This document shows positions 27,397 to 40,758 of a DNA stretch of 64,000 bases, piece after piece (the stretch's first letter is position 1; the number at the start of each line of letters is the position of its first letter). A model generated the notes under the pieces. It was not told the DNA's origin. It was given only the letters and a program-made list of their open reading frames with translations, and ran no database searches. The stretch is taken from the NCBI RefSeq assembly GCF_000621165.1, contig NZ_JHZA01000012.1, positions 62,001 through 126,000 of the forward strand, given 5' to 3'. A program made the position numbers and the translations under genes. The DNA is from Enterovibrio calviensis DSM 14347 (GTDB lineage Bacteria; Pseudomonadota; Gammaproteobacteria; Enterobacterales; Vibrionaceae).

Positions 27397-28647
27397 TTAC
27401 GCGTAAACAGGAAGGCGCTTACAGATTTCTAGCACTTTCGCTTTGGTTGCTGCGATTACTTGCTCATCATTGATGCTATCAAGTACATCACACATCCAGT
27501 TCGCTAGCTCTTTCGCGTCATCTTGGGTAAAACCACGACGAGTAATTGCAGGAGAACCAACACGAATACCAGACGTCACAAACGGGCTACGTGGGTCATT
27601 TGGCACACTGTTTTTGTTCACAGTGATGTTTGCTGCACCCAATGCTGCGTCTGCTTCTTTACCCGTGATGTCTTTGTCGATCAGATCAACCAAGAACAGG
27701 TGGTTTTCAGTGCTGTTAGAGACGATTTTGTAACCGCGCTCTTGGAACTGAGCAACCATAGCTTTTGCGTTATCAACTACGCGCTGCTGATATGCTTTGA
27801 ACTCAGGCTCCATCGCTTCTTTGAATGCGACCGCTTTTGCTGCGATAACATGCATCAAAGGACCACCTTGACCACCAGGGAATACCGCTGAGTTCAGCTT
27901 CTTGTACATGTCTTCGCCAGCGTTTGAAAGAATCAAACCACCGCGTGGACCTGCCAATGTTTTGTGCGTCGTTGTCGTGACTACGTGCGCATGTGGGATT
28001 GGCGTTGGGTAAACGTCAGCTGCAATCAAACCCGCTACGTGTGCCATATCAACAAACAGGTAAGCGCCCGCTTTGTCAGCGATTTCGCGCATACGAGCCC
28101 AATCAACGATTTGCGAGTAAGCAGAAAAACCACCGATAATCATCTTTGGTTTGTGCTCAAGCGCTAGCGCTTCCATTTCGTCGTAATTGATTTGGCCAGC
28201 TTCGTCGATACCGTAAGGAATCACGTTGTAGTGCTTACCAGAGAAGTTAACTGGTGAACCGTGAGTCAAGTGACCACCGTGCGCCAAGCTCATGCCCAAA
28301 ACGGTATCGCCTGGGTTTAACAACGCCATGTAAACCGCGCTGTTCGCTTGAGAACCAGAGTGTGGTTGCACGTTAGCGTATTCTGCGCCAAACAACTCAC
28401 AAGCACGGTCAATCGCCAGTGCTTCGGCTTTGTCTACATACTCACAACCGCCGTAATAACGCTTGCCCGGGTAACCTTCAGCGTATTTGTTGGTTAGCTG
28501 GGAACCCTGCGCTTCCATAACACGAGGACTGGTGTAGTTTTCTGACGCGATGAGCTCAATGTGCTCTTCCTGACGTGCTGTTTCTTCTTGGATCGCGGTA
28601 AATAGTTCCGGATCGTAATCAGCAATATTCATGTCACGCTTTAGCAT
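27397..28647 (-). CDS. glyA: Serine hydroxymethyltransferase
   Basis: PLP enzyme that converts serine and tetrahydrofolate to glycine and methylene-THF, the main source of one-carbon units. The 416 residues start [16 protein letters not shown] as in E. coli. The PLP-binding lysine is in [14 protein letters not shown], and the substrate/PLP loops [11 protein letters not shown] and [15 protein letters not shown] [16 protein letters not shown] are intact. A PurR operator-like site lies about 140 bp upstream (28788-28803), in agreement with glyA being a PurR target in E. coli. Monocistronic here. Confidence 0.98.
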   Translation of the reverse strand: MLKRDMNIADYDPELFTAIQEETARQEEHIELIASENYTSPRVMEAQGSQLTNKYAEGYPGKRYYGGCEYVDKAEALAIDRACELFGAEYANVQPHSGSQANSAVYMALLNPGDTVLGMSLAHGGHLTHGSPVNFSGKHYNVIPYGIDEAGQINYDEMEALALEHKPKMIIGGFSAYSQIVDWARMREIADKAGAYLFVDMAHVAGLIAADVYPTPIPHAHVVTTTTHKTLAGPRGGLILSNAGEDMYKKLNSAVFPGGQGGPLMHVIAAKAVAFKEAMEPEFKAYQQRVVDNAKAMVAQFQERGYKIVSNSTENHLFLVDLIDKDITGKEADAALGAANITVNKNSVPNDPRSPFVTSGIRVGSPAITRRGFTQDDAKELANWMCDVLDSINDEQVIAATKAKVLEICKRLPVYA

Positions 28648-28787
28648 CTGTATCTCCTGACTCAGACAATTCCCAATGTAACCAAGTTGACCAAATGACT
28701 CGTTAAAATCAAACCATCAGGACAACCTGGTTGTAACCTCAGAATGGGTTAAATGTTGTCAATTCGATCACGCCAGTATCCATGCAG

Positions 28788-28803
28788 ACGCAAACGTTTT
28801 CGT
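28788..28803 (-). promoter_or_regulatory. PurR operator-like site upstream of glyA
   Basis: ACGCAAACGTTTTCGT differs from the PurR consensus ACGCAAACGTTTGCGT by one base. It sits in the 485-bp gap between glyA and the divergent yitT-type gene, nearer glyA. I see no glycine riboswitch, small ORF or other clear element in the rest of the gap (28648-29132). Confidence 0.75.
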
Positions 28804-29132
28804 CATGACTATCCTACCGCTGCGATTCTACAAAATTTGTTGCGCAACAGGTAGTAGCAATCACATTTTTTTTATCCCAGTAAACATGGTCATTTTTCAT
28901 TCTTGCCATGAATTGAATTCATTTTGACCAAAACGAGTGAGTGTAAACCCTTGATGTTTACACTGCGTAACCGAGCGCTGACACCCACGTAACACTAAGT
29001 TTCCTCTCACTCTTTTCTACTTTTTGCATAATCATTAAGATGCCCTGAATTTTGATTTCACTGGCATGTCGCTGCGCCATTTTCTCCTTGATTCACGACA
29101 TGCTCTTCGCCGTTTCCTAGGGAGTAAACACC

Positions 29133-29738
29133 TTGATCCATGCGCCAAAACACAACACCACTGAAGATTTGATCGCCATTCTGTCTGGCACATTTCTCGT
29201 TGCTCAGGGGGTGTACTTTCTTCAACAAGCGGGATTGCTCACGGGCGGTACAACAGGCCTCGCTTTGCTCGTCACGCAGTTTGTCGACCTCTCATTCGGT
29301 ACGCTCTACTTTTTGTTCAATATCCCTTTTTACCTGATGGGTTGGAAACGTTTCGGAAAAGAATTCGCGCTACGCAGTGTGTTTGCAGGTGGCATGGTCT
29401 CGCTCATCGTCGACCATATTGCGCATGTCTTTACCATTGAATGGCTGTCGCCGATTTACTGCGGTCTGATTGGCGGATTATTGATGGGCGTGGGTATGCT
29501 GATGATCTTCCGTCACAACGCCAGCTTAGGTGGCTTCAATGTGCTGGCGCTGATCTGTCAGGACAAGTTCGGCGTGAGGGCGGGCAATGTCCAAATGGCA
29601 ATTGATATCTCCATCTTGCTCGCATCATTCTTTTTTGTGTCACCGTGGCTATTGGCGTGTTCGGTGCTGGGTGCATTTGTGTTGAATTTGGTGCTCACGA
29701 TGAATCACAGACCAGATCGTTATGTGGTGTGTTACTAA
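29133..29738 (+). CDS. YitT family membrane protein
   Basis: A 201-residue integral membrane protein of the YitT/DUF161 family, with about five to six hydrophobic segments and the signature QAGLLTGGTTGLALL near residue 32 and LLMGVGMLMIFRHNASLGG in the middle. The C-terminal DUF2179 domain of longer YitT proteins is missing, so this is the short form. The start is a TTG at 29133 with AGGGAG ten bases upstream; there is no other start codon before the first helix. Substrate and function are unknown. It is divergent from glyA and convergent with glnB. Confidence 0.83.
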   Translation: MIHAPKHNTTEDLIAILSGTFLVAQGVYFLQQAGLLTGGTTGLALLVTQFVDLSFGTLYFLFNIPFYLMGWKRFGKEFALRSVFAGGMVSLIVDHIAHVFTIEWLSPIYCGLIGGLLMGVGMLMIFRHNASLGGFNVLALICQDKFGVRAGNVQMAIDISILLASFFFVSPWLLACSVLGAFVLNLVLTMNHRPDRYVVCY

Positions 29739-29783
29739 AGATTTGTTAGCAAAATTAATAAATAATCAAATTGGTAAAACAAC

Positions 29784-29806
29784 AAAGCCTCCCGATGGGA
29801 GGCTTT
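29784..29806. terminator. Bidirectional terminator between yitT-type gene and glnB
   Basis: AAAGCCTCCC (29784-29793), loop GAT, GGGAGGCTTT (29797-29806): a perfect 10-bp stem serving two converging genes. Confidence 0.88.
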
Positions 29807-29825
29807 TGTATTCAAATCAGGTCGA

Positions 29826-30164
<339 letters not shown>

Positions 30165-30298
30165 TTAGCATTCCCTTTAAATTCCCGCTTTAAGTTTTAT
30201 CAAAGCGTTAGCGTCAATGTTTTCATTGTAACTCGACCCTGCCTGCTTCGCTTAGTTTCCGTGAAGTTTCCGCGAGGTTTTTACGAAAAATGAGCAGG

Positions 30299-30736
30299 TT
30301 AAATCAGTGATTTTTTCCATTGCGTGGTTTTTGCATCGTCGCAAGCAAACGGGGATTCGTAACCGGAATGTGCCAATAGGGCTTGCATCGGTTTACGTCC
30401 GATCACGGCTCCACAATCCACTTTCAGTTCATGAGTCACTGTTGCGGCATAGGCTTCCAATGCATTAAGCAGTGTTTTACCTATCCCCTGAAGACGAGAA
30501 TCTTGGTCCACTTCAAGCAATGTAATGGTCGCATCATTGACCATAATGCCGTTATGGCGCTTTTCATGCTTCAACACGGCCACCGCAACGGGCTCACCGT
30601 CTTTCTCGGCCACCAGCACGGGCAATTCATGATCACTTGACGCATCTGTCAACACAGATAAAGAAGGAAAACGGGCTTGAAGGGTTTCTGGAATCTGCCC
30701 TGTTGGGATAAGCGTTAAGCTAATTGCACTGTCCAT
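30299..30736 (-). CDS. GNAT-family N-acetyltransferase
   Basis: Small acetyltransferase of unknown substrate. The acetyl-CoA binding motif is DQDSRLQGIGKTLLNALE (R/Q-x-x-G-x-G/A), with the preceding beta strand ATITLLEVD. I chose the ATG at 30736 (145 residues) because GGAGAG stands six bases upstream; the open frame extends to 30769 but without a ribosome site. It sits between glnB and purL, each separated by its own terminator or promoter region, so the context gives no hint of substrate. Confidence 0.82.
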   Translation of the reverse strand: MDSAISLTLIPTGQIPETLQARFPSLSVLTDASSDHELPVLVAEKDGEPVAVAVLKHEKRHNGIMVNDATITLLEVDQDSRLQGIGKTLLNALEAYAATVTHELKVDCGAVIGRKPMQALLAHSGYESPFACDDAKTTQWKKSLI

Positions 30737-30844
30737 TTGCATCTCTCCATACATTCTATACCCAAACAAACCGCTTCATTCGGTCGCTCGAATACAACCG
30801 CGTTACTTTACCCTCTCGTCATTACCGCATGCAATGAGATAAAA

Positions 30845-30870
30845 AAGCCGCTACCCGAAGGTAGCGGCTT
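30845..30870 (-). terminator. Rho-independent terminator of purL
   Basis: AAGCCGCTACC (30845-30855), loop CGAA, GGTAGCGGCTT (30860-30870); on the minus strand the stem is followed by TTTTTTAT. Confidence 0.92.
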
Positions 30871-30908
30871 GTGTCACAAGTTTGGCAATCCTCGCGATAT
30901 GGCGACCA

Positions 30909-33900
30909 TTAACCTAGCGTTACACGCGCATTGCGGAACATGCGCATCCATGGGCTATCTTCACCCCAGCTGTCTGGGTGCCATGAGTTAGCAACAGTGC
31001 GGAACACTCGCTCAGGGTGAGGCATCATGATGGTCACGCGACCGTCTGTGGTCGTAAGGCCTGTGATGCCATTTGGAGAGCCATTCGGGTTAGATGGGTA
31101 GGCTTCCGTCACCTTGCCGAAGTTATCCAAGTAACGCAGTGCGACTGTGCCTGATTGCTCAATCGCAGCAAGATGCTCAGCATTGCGTACTTCCATACGG
31201 CCTTCACCGTGAGAAACCGCGATAGGCATACGAGAACCCGCCATGCCACCAAGGAACAGGGATGGGTTTTCTTGGACTTCTACCAAGCTGAAACGCGCTT
31301 CAAAACGCTCAGATTCGTTGCGCACGAAACGTGGCCACAAATCAGCGCCTGGGATCAGGTCATGAAGGTTTGACAGCATCTGACAACCGTTACACACACC
31401 TAGCGCAAATGAATCGCCACGGTGGAAGAAACGTTCGAACTGATCACGTGCCATGTTGTTAAACAAGATGGATTTCGCCCAACCTTCGCCAGCGCCCAAT
31501 ACGTCACCGTAAGAGAAGCCGCCACACGCCACAAGACCATTGAAACCTTCCAACGTCACGTTGCCGCTCAGAACGTCACTCATGTGAACGTCTTTCGCGT
31601 CAAAGCCAGCGCGGTCAAATGCCGCTGCCATTTCAACATGTGAGTTAACGCCTTGCTCGCGCAAAATCGCCATTTGAGGACGCGCACCCGTTGCGATGAA
31701 CGGTGCAGCCACATCTTCTTGAACGTCGAACGACAATGCTGCGCTCAAGCCTGGGTCAGTGACATCTTTCTTCGCCGCAAACTCTTGGTCTGCACAGCTT
31801 GGGTTGTCACGCATTGCTTGCATTTTATGGGTCGTTTCCGCCCAGATGGTGCGAAGTTCAGTGCGGTTTTGTTCCAGCACCAAATCATCACCATTCCAAA
31901 TGCGAACTGTATCTTCGTCGCTCAGCGTACCAATCACATGGGTGCACGCTTCTAAGCCATGCGCTGCCAAGGTCGATTGAACCGCATCCAAATCTTCGGT
32001 ACGAACTTGAACAACCGCACCTAACTCTTCGTTGAATAGAGCTGCAATCTCGTCATCACACTCACCTGTTGCAGACAAAGTATTGATGTCCACTTCAAGG
32101 CCAACGTGACCGGCAAACGCCATTTCTGCCAAGGTGACATAAAGGCCACCGTCACCACGGTCGTGGTAAGCCAGCAGCTTCTCGTCACGTACCAAGGTTT
32201 GCATGGCATTGAAGAAGCCTTTCAGCAACTCAGGGCTATCAACATCCGCAGGCTTGTCACCCAATTGCTTGTAAACCTGTGCCAGTGCGGTTGCACCTAG
32301 ACGGTTTTGGCCTTGACCTAGGTCGACCAATAACAACGCGCTCTCGCCTTTATCAGTGCGAAGCTGTGGCGTGACGGTTTTACGTACGTCTTCAACACGG
32401 CCAAATGCCGTGATCACCAAAGAAAGTGGTGAGGTATTTTCTTTCTGCTCGCCGTCTTGCTCCCAACGGGTTTTCATCGACATGGAGTCTTTGCCCACGG
32501 GAATCGTCAAATCAAGCGCTGGACACAACTCTTCACCGATCGCTTTCACGGCTTCGTAAAGACCCGCATCTTCGCCCGGGTGACCCGCTGCAGCCATCCA
32601 GTTTGCTGAAAGGTTGATGCGTTTCAGGTCGCCAATGTCAGAACATGCGATGTTCGTCAGTGACTCAGCCACAGCCAAACGGGCAGACGCAGCGAAATCA
32701 AGCAAAGCAACTGGCGTACGCTCACCCATCGACATGGCTTCGCCGTGGTAGGTGTCATAGCTCGCAGCCGTTACCGCACAGTTCGCCACAGGTACCTGCC
32801 ATGGGCCAACCATTTGGTCGCGTGCAACTAGGCCCGTTACCGTGCGGTCACCGATGGTGATAAGGAAAGTTTTCTCAGCCACAGAAGGCAGACGCAACAC
32901 GCGAAGTGATGCATCTTCCACAGAAATGGCGCTGCGATCGATCGCCTTGCCTTCCACTTTCTGTGTTTGCACGTCGCGGTGCATTTTTGGTGGCTTGCCA
33001 AGCAACACGTCTAGCGGCATGTCGATTGGCGTATTGTCAAAGTGCTCATCTTCTAGAGTTAAATGACGCTCTTCCGTCGCTTCACCCACCACAGCGTAGG
33101 GTGCGCGTTCGCGTTTACAGATCGCATCAAACACGGCCATGTTTTCTGGCGCAACGGCCATCACATAACGTTCTTGAGATTCGTTACACCAAATTTCTAG
33201 CGGGCTCATGCCCGGCTCGTCGTTCGGTACATCGCGTAGCTGGAATTTACCGCCACGCTCACCATCATCAACCAATTCTGGCAATGCGTTAGAAATACCG
33301 CCCGCGCCCACATCGTGGATAAAGGCGATAGGGTTACTTTCACCCAACTGCCAACAACGGTCGATCACTTCCTGACAGCGACGCTCCATTTCTGGGTTTT
33401 CACGCTGTACTGATGCGAAATCAAGATCTTCTGCTGACTGACCAGATGCCATTGACGAGGCTGCGCCGCCACCAAGGCCGATGTTCATTGCAGGGCCGCC
33501 AAGCACTATAAGCTTCGCGCCAACCGGAATTTCTTTCTTCTGTACATGTTGCTCGCGAATGTTACCCATGCCGCCAGCAATCATGATTGGTTTGTGGTAA
33601 CCACGAACTTCTTCACCGTTGTGTGAAGTGACTTTTTCTTCGTAGGTACGGAAGTAACCTAACAGGTTAGGGCGACCAAATTCGTTGTTAAATGCCGCGC
33701 CGCCCAGAGGGCCTTCTAGCATGATGTCCAGCGCATTCACGATACGGTCAGGTTTGCCGAAATCGGTTTCCCAAGGCTGTTCAAAGCCTGGGATACGAAG
33801 GTTAGATACTGTAAAACCAACCAAACCTGCTTTTGGCTTACCACCAATACCGGTTGCGCCTTCATCGCGGATTTCACCGCCAGAACCTGTAGATGCACCC

Positions 33901-34817
33901 GGCCACGGAGAAATCGCCGTTGGGTGGTTGTGTGTTTCGACTTTCATCAGGATGTGTGCCGCTTCCTGATGGTAGTTATATTGGCGAGACTCAGGGTTAG
34001 GAAAGAAGCGCCCCACCTCAGAACCCTTCATCACAGCGGCGTTGTCTTTGTACGCTGACAACACGTTTTCGCTGTTGTGCTCGAAAGTGTTTTTGATCAT
34101 TTTGAACAGGCTCTTGTCCTGATCAACACCATCGATCGTCCAATCCGCGTTGAAGATCTTGTGACGGCAGTGCTCTGAGTTCGCCTGAGCAAACATCATC
34201 AATTCGATGTCGTTCGGGTTGCGACCCAGTTTGATGAAGCTTTCCACCAAGTAATCAATTTCATCGTCTGCAAGCGCAAGGCCCAGTTCCACATTGGCAG
34301 TAACCAATGCGTCGCGACCACCACCCAGCACATCAACGGCTTTCACGGGTGCAGGCGTTGCTTCAATGAACAGCGCAGATGCATCTGCCATATCTGCAAA
34401 CACCACTTCCATCATGCGGTCGTGAAGTAGCCCAACAAGTGTGCTTGTTTGTGCTTCGGTCAGTGCTGCAGACAGCTCAACGTAGTACGCCGTGCCGCGC
34501 TCAAGACGCTTGATTTGGTTTAATCCGCAATTGTGCGCAATATCGGTCGCTTTAGAGGACCAAGGAGAAATGGTGCCGGGACGTGGCGTAACAAGAATCA
34601 GGGTTCCTGTTGGTGCATGTTCAGCGATTGTTGGTCCATAAGTTAGAAGGCGAGCCAACTTTTGTTGTTCATCTTCACTCAATGGCGCGCTGATATCAGC
34701 GAAATGGGTATACTCTGCATAGAGGCCAGTAACAGGCAAATCATTCGCCTGACAGCTTTCTAAAAGTTTATTGACTCGAAAATCGGACAGAGCGGGGGAA
34801 CCACGCAAAATTTCCAT
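30909..34817 (-). CDS. purL: Phosphoribosylformylglycinamidine synthase
   Basis: Large single-chain FGAM synthase of purine biosynthesis. The 1302 residues (E. coli 1295) start [19 protein letters not shown]; an upstream open frame to 34871 (18 extra residues) lacks homology. Order: N-terminal PurS-like and linker region, two PurM-like synthetase halves ([41 protein letters not shown]), and a C-terminal glutaminase with [10 protein letters not shown] (nucleophile cysteine) and [17 protein letters not shown] -10 and a PurR operator-like site lie upstream, so repression by PurR is likely. Monocistronic. Confidence 0.98.
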   Translation of the reverse strand: MEILRGSPALSDFRVNKLLESCQANDLPVTGLYAEYTHFADISAPLSEDEQQKLARLLTYGPTIAEHAPTGTLILVTPRPGTISPWSSKATDIAHNCGLNQIKRLERGTAYYVELSAALTEAQTSTLVGLLHDRMMEVVFADMADASALFIEATPAPVKAVDVLGGGRDALVTANVELGLALADDEIDYLVESFIKLGRNPNDIELMMFAQANSEHCRHKIFNADWTIDGVDQDKSLFKMIKNTFEHNSENVLSAYKDNAAVMKGSEVGRFFPNPESRQYNYHQEAAHILMKVETHNHPTAISPWPGASTGSGGEIRDEGATGIGGKPKAGLVGFTVSNLRIPGFEQPWETDFGKPDRIVNALDIMLEGPLGGAAFNNEFGRPNLLGYFRTYEEKVTSHNGEEVRGYHKPIMIAGGMGNIREQHVQKKEIPVGAKLIVLGGPAMNIGLGGGAASSMASGQSAEDLDFASVQRENPEMERRCQEVIDRCWQLGESNPIAFIHDVGAGGISNALPELVDDGERGGKFQLRDVPNDEPGMSPLEIWCNESQERYVMAVAPENMAVFDAICKRERAPYAVVGEATEERHLTLEDEHFDNTPIDMPLDVLLGKPPKMHRDVQTQKVEGKAIDRSAISVEDASLRVLRLPSVAEKTFLITIGDRTVTGLVARDQMVGPWQVPVANCAVTAASYDTYHGEAMSMGERTPVALLDFAASARLAVAESLTNIACSDIGDLKRINLSANWMAAAGHPGEDAGLYEAVKAIGEELCPALDLTIPVGKDSMSMKTRWEQDGEQKENTSPLSLVITAFGRVEDVRKTVTPQLRTDKGESALLLVDLGQGQNRLGATALAQVYKQLGDKPADVDSPELLKGFFNAMQTLVRDEKLLAYHDRGDGGLYVTLAEMAFAGHVGLEVDINTLSATGECDDEIAALFNEELGAVVQVRTEDLDAVQSTLAAHGLEACTHVIGTLSDEDTVRIWNGDDLVLEQNRTELRTIWAETTHKMQAMRDNPSCADQEFAAKKDVTDPGLSAALSFDVQEDVAAPFIATGARPQMAILREQGVNSHVEMAAAFDRAGFDAKDVHMSDVLSGNVTLEGFNGLVACGGFSYGDVLGAGEGWAKSILFNNMARDQFERFFHRGDSFALGVCNGCQMLSNLHDLIPGADLWPRFVRNESERFEARFSLVEVQENPSLFLGGMAGSRMPIAVSHGEGRMEVRNAEHLAAIEQSGTVALRYLDNFGKVTEAYPSNPNGSPNGITGLTTTDGRVTIMMPHPERVFRTVANSWHPDSWGEDSPWMRMFRNARVTLG

Positions 34818-34947
34818 GTGCGTACGTCTCTCGGTTAGCGGTGGATTAAAGTGACATTGACCTAACCCCATGATTCATCTTGCTAACATTCATGGAAAAG
34901 CTACGTCGATACCACTTTTGAGCCTCTAACAAGGTCTTCGAGGCGGT

Positions 34948-34998
34948 ATTATAGGGTAAAAAGGTGAGCGACGTAACACCTGACGCAACCGTTTGCGT
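34948..34998 (-). promoter_or_regulatory. purL promoter with PurR operator-like site
   Basis: Minus-strand TATAAT lies at 34953-34948. A PurR-like palindrome ACGCAACCGTTTGCGT (34983-34998; one mismatch to the consensus) lies just upstream of where the -35 should be. The -35 itself is poor (TTACGT at 17 bp). Confidence 0.75.
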
Positions 34999-35128
34999 AA
35001 CTTTTTTTCACCGCCGATGTCTGTCACTATTGCGCATCGAAATCAAGGTGACCCATCCAGCTGAACTTTATGCCGGGTGCCACCTTTGATATAACAGTCG
35101 GTAATCAACTAAGAATGAGCATAACTTT

Positions 35129-36667
35129 TTGAACGCAAACGCTATAAAACGATTCTATCAACTCCTTGTTGGCACTCTGCTCGTGCTCTTTCTGTCCGGT
35201 TGCGAATGGACATACGACGACAGAACGGAACTAGAGAAAATTCGTGATCGCGGCGTATTGCGAGTCGGCACTCTGAACAACCAGCTTTCTTACTATATCG
35301 GTCCCGATGGGCCGACAGGTCTAGATTTTGAGTTGTCCTCTCAGTTTGCACAAAGCCTTGGTGTAAAACTCGAAATGCAGCCTGCCTACACACTGTCGGG
35401 TTTATTTCCTGCTTTAGAACGCGGTGATGTCGATGTCATTGCAGCAGGCCTTACCATTACCAAATCGCGCCTAGACCGCTTTCGTCCCGGTCCTTCCTAT
35501 TACTATGTCAGCCAACAGTTGGTATACAAAAAGGGCCATTGGCGTCCACGAAATTTGTCTGAGCTAAATAAAGATGGCGCTCGCGTTGCCGTCGTGGAAG
35601 ATTCCAGCCACTCCCTCACACTTCAATCTATTCAACGTGAATACCCAGACATGATTTGGGAAAGTGAGAAAGACACCGACGACGATGAACTGCTAAAACA
35701 AGTGGCAGATGGCCAGCTTGATTTCACAATTGCAGACTCTGTGGATATTGCATTAATCCAGCGTATTCACCCAGAAATCACGGTGGCCTTAGAGCTTACC
35801 GAAGACGAACCTGTCGCGTGGTTTATGAAGAAATCACAAGATGACAGCGTTTACGCACTGATGATTGAGTTTTTTGGCAAGAAAACGCAAAGCGGTGAAT
35901 TGGCAGCGTTAGAAGAAAAATATTTTGGCCATGTCGACAGCTTTGATTACGTCGATACCCGCGCATTTTTACGCGCAATCGACAGCAAGTTGCCACAGTG
36001 GGAACCCCTATTTAAGAAGTATGCCGATCAGTTTGATTGGCGCTTGTTAGCTGCGCTCTCTTACCAAGAATCGCATTGGAACCCGAAAGCGGTTTCGCCA
36101 ACAGGTGTTCGCGGCATGATGATGTTAACTCTGCCCACAGCAAAGTCAGTCGGCGTTAAAAATCGTCTTGATCCTGAGCAGAGCATTCGCGGTGGCGCTG
36201 AATACCTGCACAAAATGCTGCTTCGTGTGCCAGACAGTGTGAATGAAAATGAAAAGATTTGGTATGCGCTAGCGTCATACAACATCGGGTTTGGTCACAT
36301 GATGGACGCACGTCGTTTAACCAAATCACAAGGCGGAAATCCTGATTCTTGGGCCGATGTTAAACAGCGCTTACCGCTGCTTGCCAAGCGCCAATACCAT
36401 ACTCAAACGCGCTATGGATATGCACGAGGCTATGAAGCGTTGAGCTATGTAGAAAACATCCGCCGCTACTATCAAAGCATCGTAGGCTACGAGCAAGATC
36501 AAGCCCAAGCCATTGCCGCTGAGCAAGCCGATGATCTCGAAGGGCTGCAAACCATTAATGTTGAAATGGTTGACGAGGAAAGCGAAGGTCAATCAGATGC
36601 TGAGGACACAGAAAACCAAACTGACGAATCTGTATCCGCTGATGAAGCATCAACGGCTAAATCTTAA
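35129..36667 (+). CDS. mltF: Membrane-bound lytic murein transglycosylase F
   Basis: Outer-membrane enzyme that cleaves peptidoglycan glycan strands with anhydro-muramyl ends. The N-terminus is a signal with a lipobox (FLSGC, Cys25). Residues about 40-260 form a solute-binding-protein-like domain (RVGTLNNQLSYY, ADSVDIALIQRIHPE), and about 290-460 a lysozyme-like SLT domain with catalytic Glu314 in YQESHWNP and the SPTGVRGMMMLT motif. The last 60 residues are acidic and low-complexity. The start is a TTG at 35129; no ATG is available in frame. 512 residues. A terminator follows at 36804. Confidence 0.94.
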   Translation: MNANAIKRFYQLLVGTLLVLFLSGCEWTYDDRTELEKIRDRGVLRVGTLNNQLSYYIGPDGPTGLDFELSSQFAQSLGVKLEMQPAYTLSGLFPALERGDVDVIAAGLTITKSRLDRFRPGPSYYYVSQQLVYKKGHWRPRNLSELNKDGARVAVVEDSSHSLTLQSIQREYPDMIWESEKDTDDDELLKQVADGQLDFTIADSVDIALIQRIHPEITVALELTEDEPVAWFMKKSQDDSVYALMIEFFGKKTQSGELAALEEKYFGHVDSFDYVDTRAFLRAIDSKLPQWEPLFKKYADQFDWRLLAALSYQESHWNPKAVSPTGVRGMMMLTLPTAKSVGVKNRLDPEQSIRGGAEYLHKMLLRVPDSVNENEKIWYALASYNIGFGHMMDARRLTKSQGGNPDSWADVKQRLPLLAKRQYHTQTRYGYARGYEALSYVENIRRYYQSIVGYEQDQAQAIAAEQADDLEGLQTINVEMVDEESEGQSDAEDTENQTDESVSADEASTAKS

Positions 36668-36803
36668 TATTGCATTCAATTCGCCTGACTATAGAGCAAG
36701 CCATTGGCAACGGGTTATTCAGTATAAACCTTGATACAACGTCGACAGAGAATCTGTCATAGAGTGTTCACAATGGCGGGTTATAACATTAGTGTCAGAC
36801 ACA

Positions 36804-36829
36804 AAAAACGCAGCAATGGCTGCGTTTTT
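36804..36829 (+). terminator. Terminator downstream of mltF
   Basis: AAAAACGCAGC (36804-36814), loop AATG, GCTGCGTTTTT (36819-36829). The ribosome site of the following small gene begins only about 6 bp after it. Confidence 0.88.
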
Positions 36830-36849
36830 CTTAAAAAGGAACTGAATGT

Positions 36850-38484
<1,635 letters not shown>

Positions 38485-38612
38485 TGTTACACACCAGTAA
38501 AAGTTAATTGCTAATATTATGGATTATCAACCTATGAGAAACAATTAGACTAGGTCATGAAAATCGGGTTGTCACAGAATTGGACACATACTCGTATCAA
38601 AAATCATCTAGT

Positions 38613-39784
<1,172 letters not shown>

Positions 39785-39841
39785 TTCAGCGAACACCGCG
39801 CTTTGCCACTCACGCAAAGCGCGGTTTGAATGGAGCCGATC

Positions 39842-40687
39842 ATGAGTCTTGAAAATACCAGTAGCAACCGCAGTTTCGGCGGGTGGCACAAGCAGTACAC
39901 CCATACCTCAAGAACATTGCATTGCAACATGCGTTTCGCTATCTATCTGCCGCCACAGGCTTCGGAATCAAACAAAGTTCCCGTCCTATATTGGTTATCA
40001 GGCTTAACCTGTACCGACGAAAACTTCATGCAAAAAGCGGGAGCTCTGCAACTCGCGGCAGAGCTTGGAATTGCCATTGTTGCGCCAGATACTAGCCCTC
40101 GCGGTGACAACATCCCCGATGATCCTGATGGTGCCTACGATTTCGGCGTCGGCGCTGGCTTTTATCTGAATGCCACCGAAGCGCCTTGGAACCGTTACTA
40201 CTATATGTACGACTATGTCGTCAAAGAGTTGCCAGCGGTCATTGAAGGTCACTTCCCTGTCAGTGATGTGAAGGCAATTTCGGGTCACAGCATGGGTGGG
40301 CATGGCGCTCTGACTATTGCGCTGAAAAACAGCGATGCTTACCGTTCGGTCTCGGCATTTAGCCCGATCGTCAACCCGTCAGTTGTGCCTTGGGGACAGA
40401 AAGCCTTCTCTAATTACTTGGGAGAGGATACGTCTACATGGCTGGAATACGACGCATGTGCTTTGATCAAAAATGCCGAAACGCACTTGCCCATGCTGAT
40501 TGACCAAGGGGATGGTGATCAGTTTTTACACGATCAGCTCAAGCCTGAAAATCTTGTGCTGGCTGCAGAAAAAGCGGGTTACCCCATCGAACTGCGTATG
40601 CAAGAGGGCTACGACCATAGCTATTACTTCATCGCTAGCTTCATTGACGACCATCTTCGCTTTCATGCTCAGCATCTTAAAGATTAA
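39842..40687 (+). CDS. fghA: S-formylglutathione hydrolase
   Basis: Alpha/beta-hydrolase that splits S-formylglutathione into formate and glutathione, the second step of formaldehyde detoxification. The nucleophile Ser150 sits in [11 protein letters not shown]; the charge-relay Asp and His are expected near DQGDGDQF and GYDHSYYF. I chose ATG 39842 (281 residues): GGAG lies six bases upstream, and a start at 39830 would leave that site inside the gene. Follows frmA in the same direction and ends before a strong terminator. Confidence 0.95.
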   Translation: MSLENTSSNRSFGGWHKQYTHTSRTLHCNMRFAIYLPPQASESNKVPVLYWLSGLTCTDENFMQKAGALQLAAELGIAIVAPDTSPRGDNIPDDPDGAYDFGVGAGFYLNATEAPWNRYYYMYDYVVKELPAVIEGHFPVSDVKAISGHSMGGHGALTIALKNSDAYRSVSAFSPIVNPSVVPWGQKAFSNYLGEDTSTWLEYDACALIKNAETHLPMLIDQGDGDQFLHDQLKPENLVLAAEKAGYPIELRMQEGYDHSYYFIASFIDDHLRFHAQHLKD

Positions 40688-40713
40688 ATCTTTAAACTTT
40701 TCGACCAGAAAAC

Positions 40714-40743
40714 AAAAAACCGGCTAAAGCCGGTTTTTTTAGT
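40714..40743. terminator. Bidirectional terminator between fghA and abgT-like gene 1
   Basis: AAAAAACCGGC (40714-40724), loop TAAA, GCCGGTTTTTT (40729-40739 and on), with T run on both strands; it ends frmA-fghA and the minus-strand transporter transcript. Confidence 0.92.
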
Positions 40744-40758
40744 TTTTGACGGGAATTC

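Noticed and set aside
28648-29132. Glycine riboswitch upstream of glyA
   Set aside because: I looked for the conserved stem and GGAGAG-like core of the tandem aptamer and did not see it; vibrio glycine riboswitches are better known before gcvT-type genes.
30758-30773. TATACCCAAACAAACC near the acetyltransferase gene, similar to the end of the palindromic element
   Set aside because: The match stops after 16 bases and the following sequence does not resemble the element; I regard it as chance or an unprovable fragment.
31155-34000. Many open frames opposite purL and other genes on the wrong strand
   Set aside because: They are the usual shadows of long, codon-biased genes; no ribosome sites or recognisable motifs.
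35132-35147. AACGCAAACGCTATAA at the start of mltF, PurR-like
   Set aside because: It lies inside the coding region with poor agreement on the right half, and purL has a much better site upstream.
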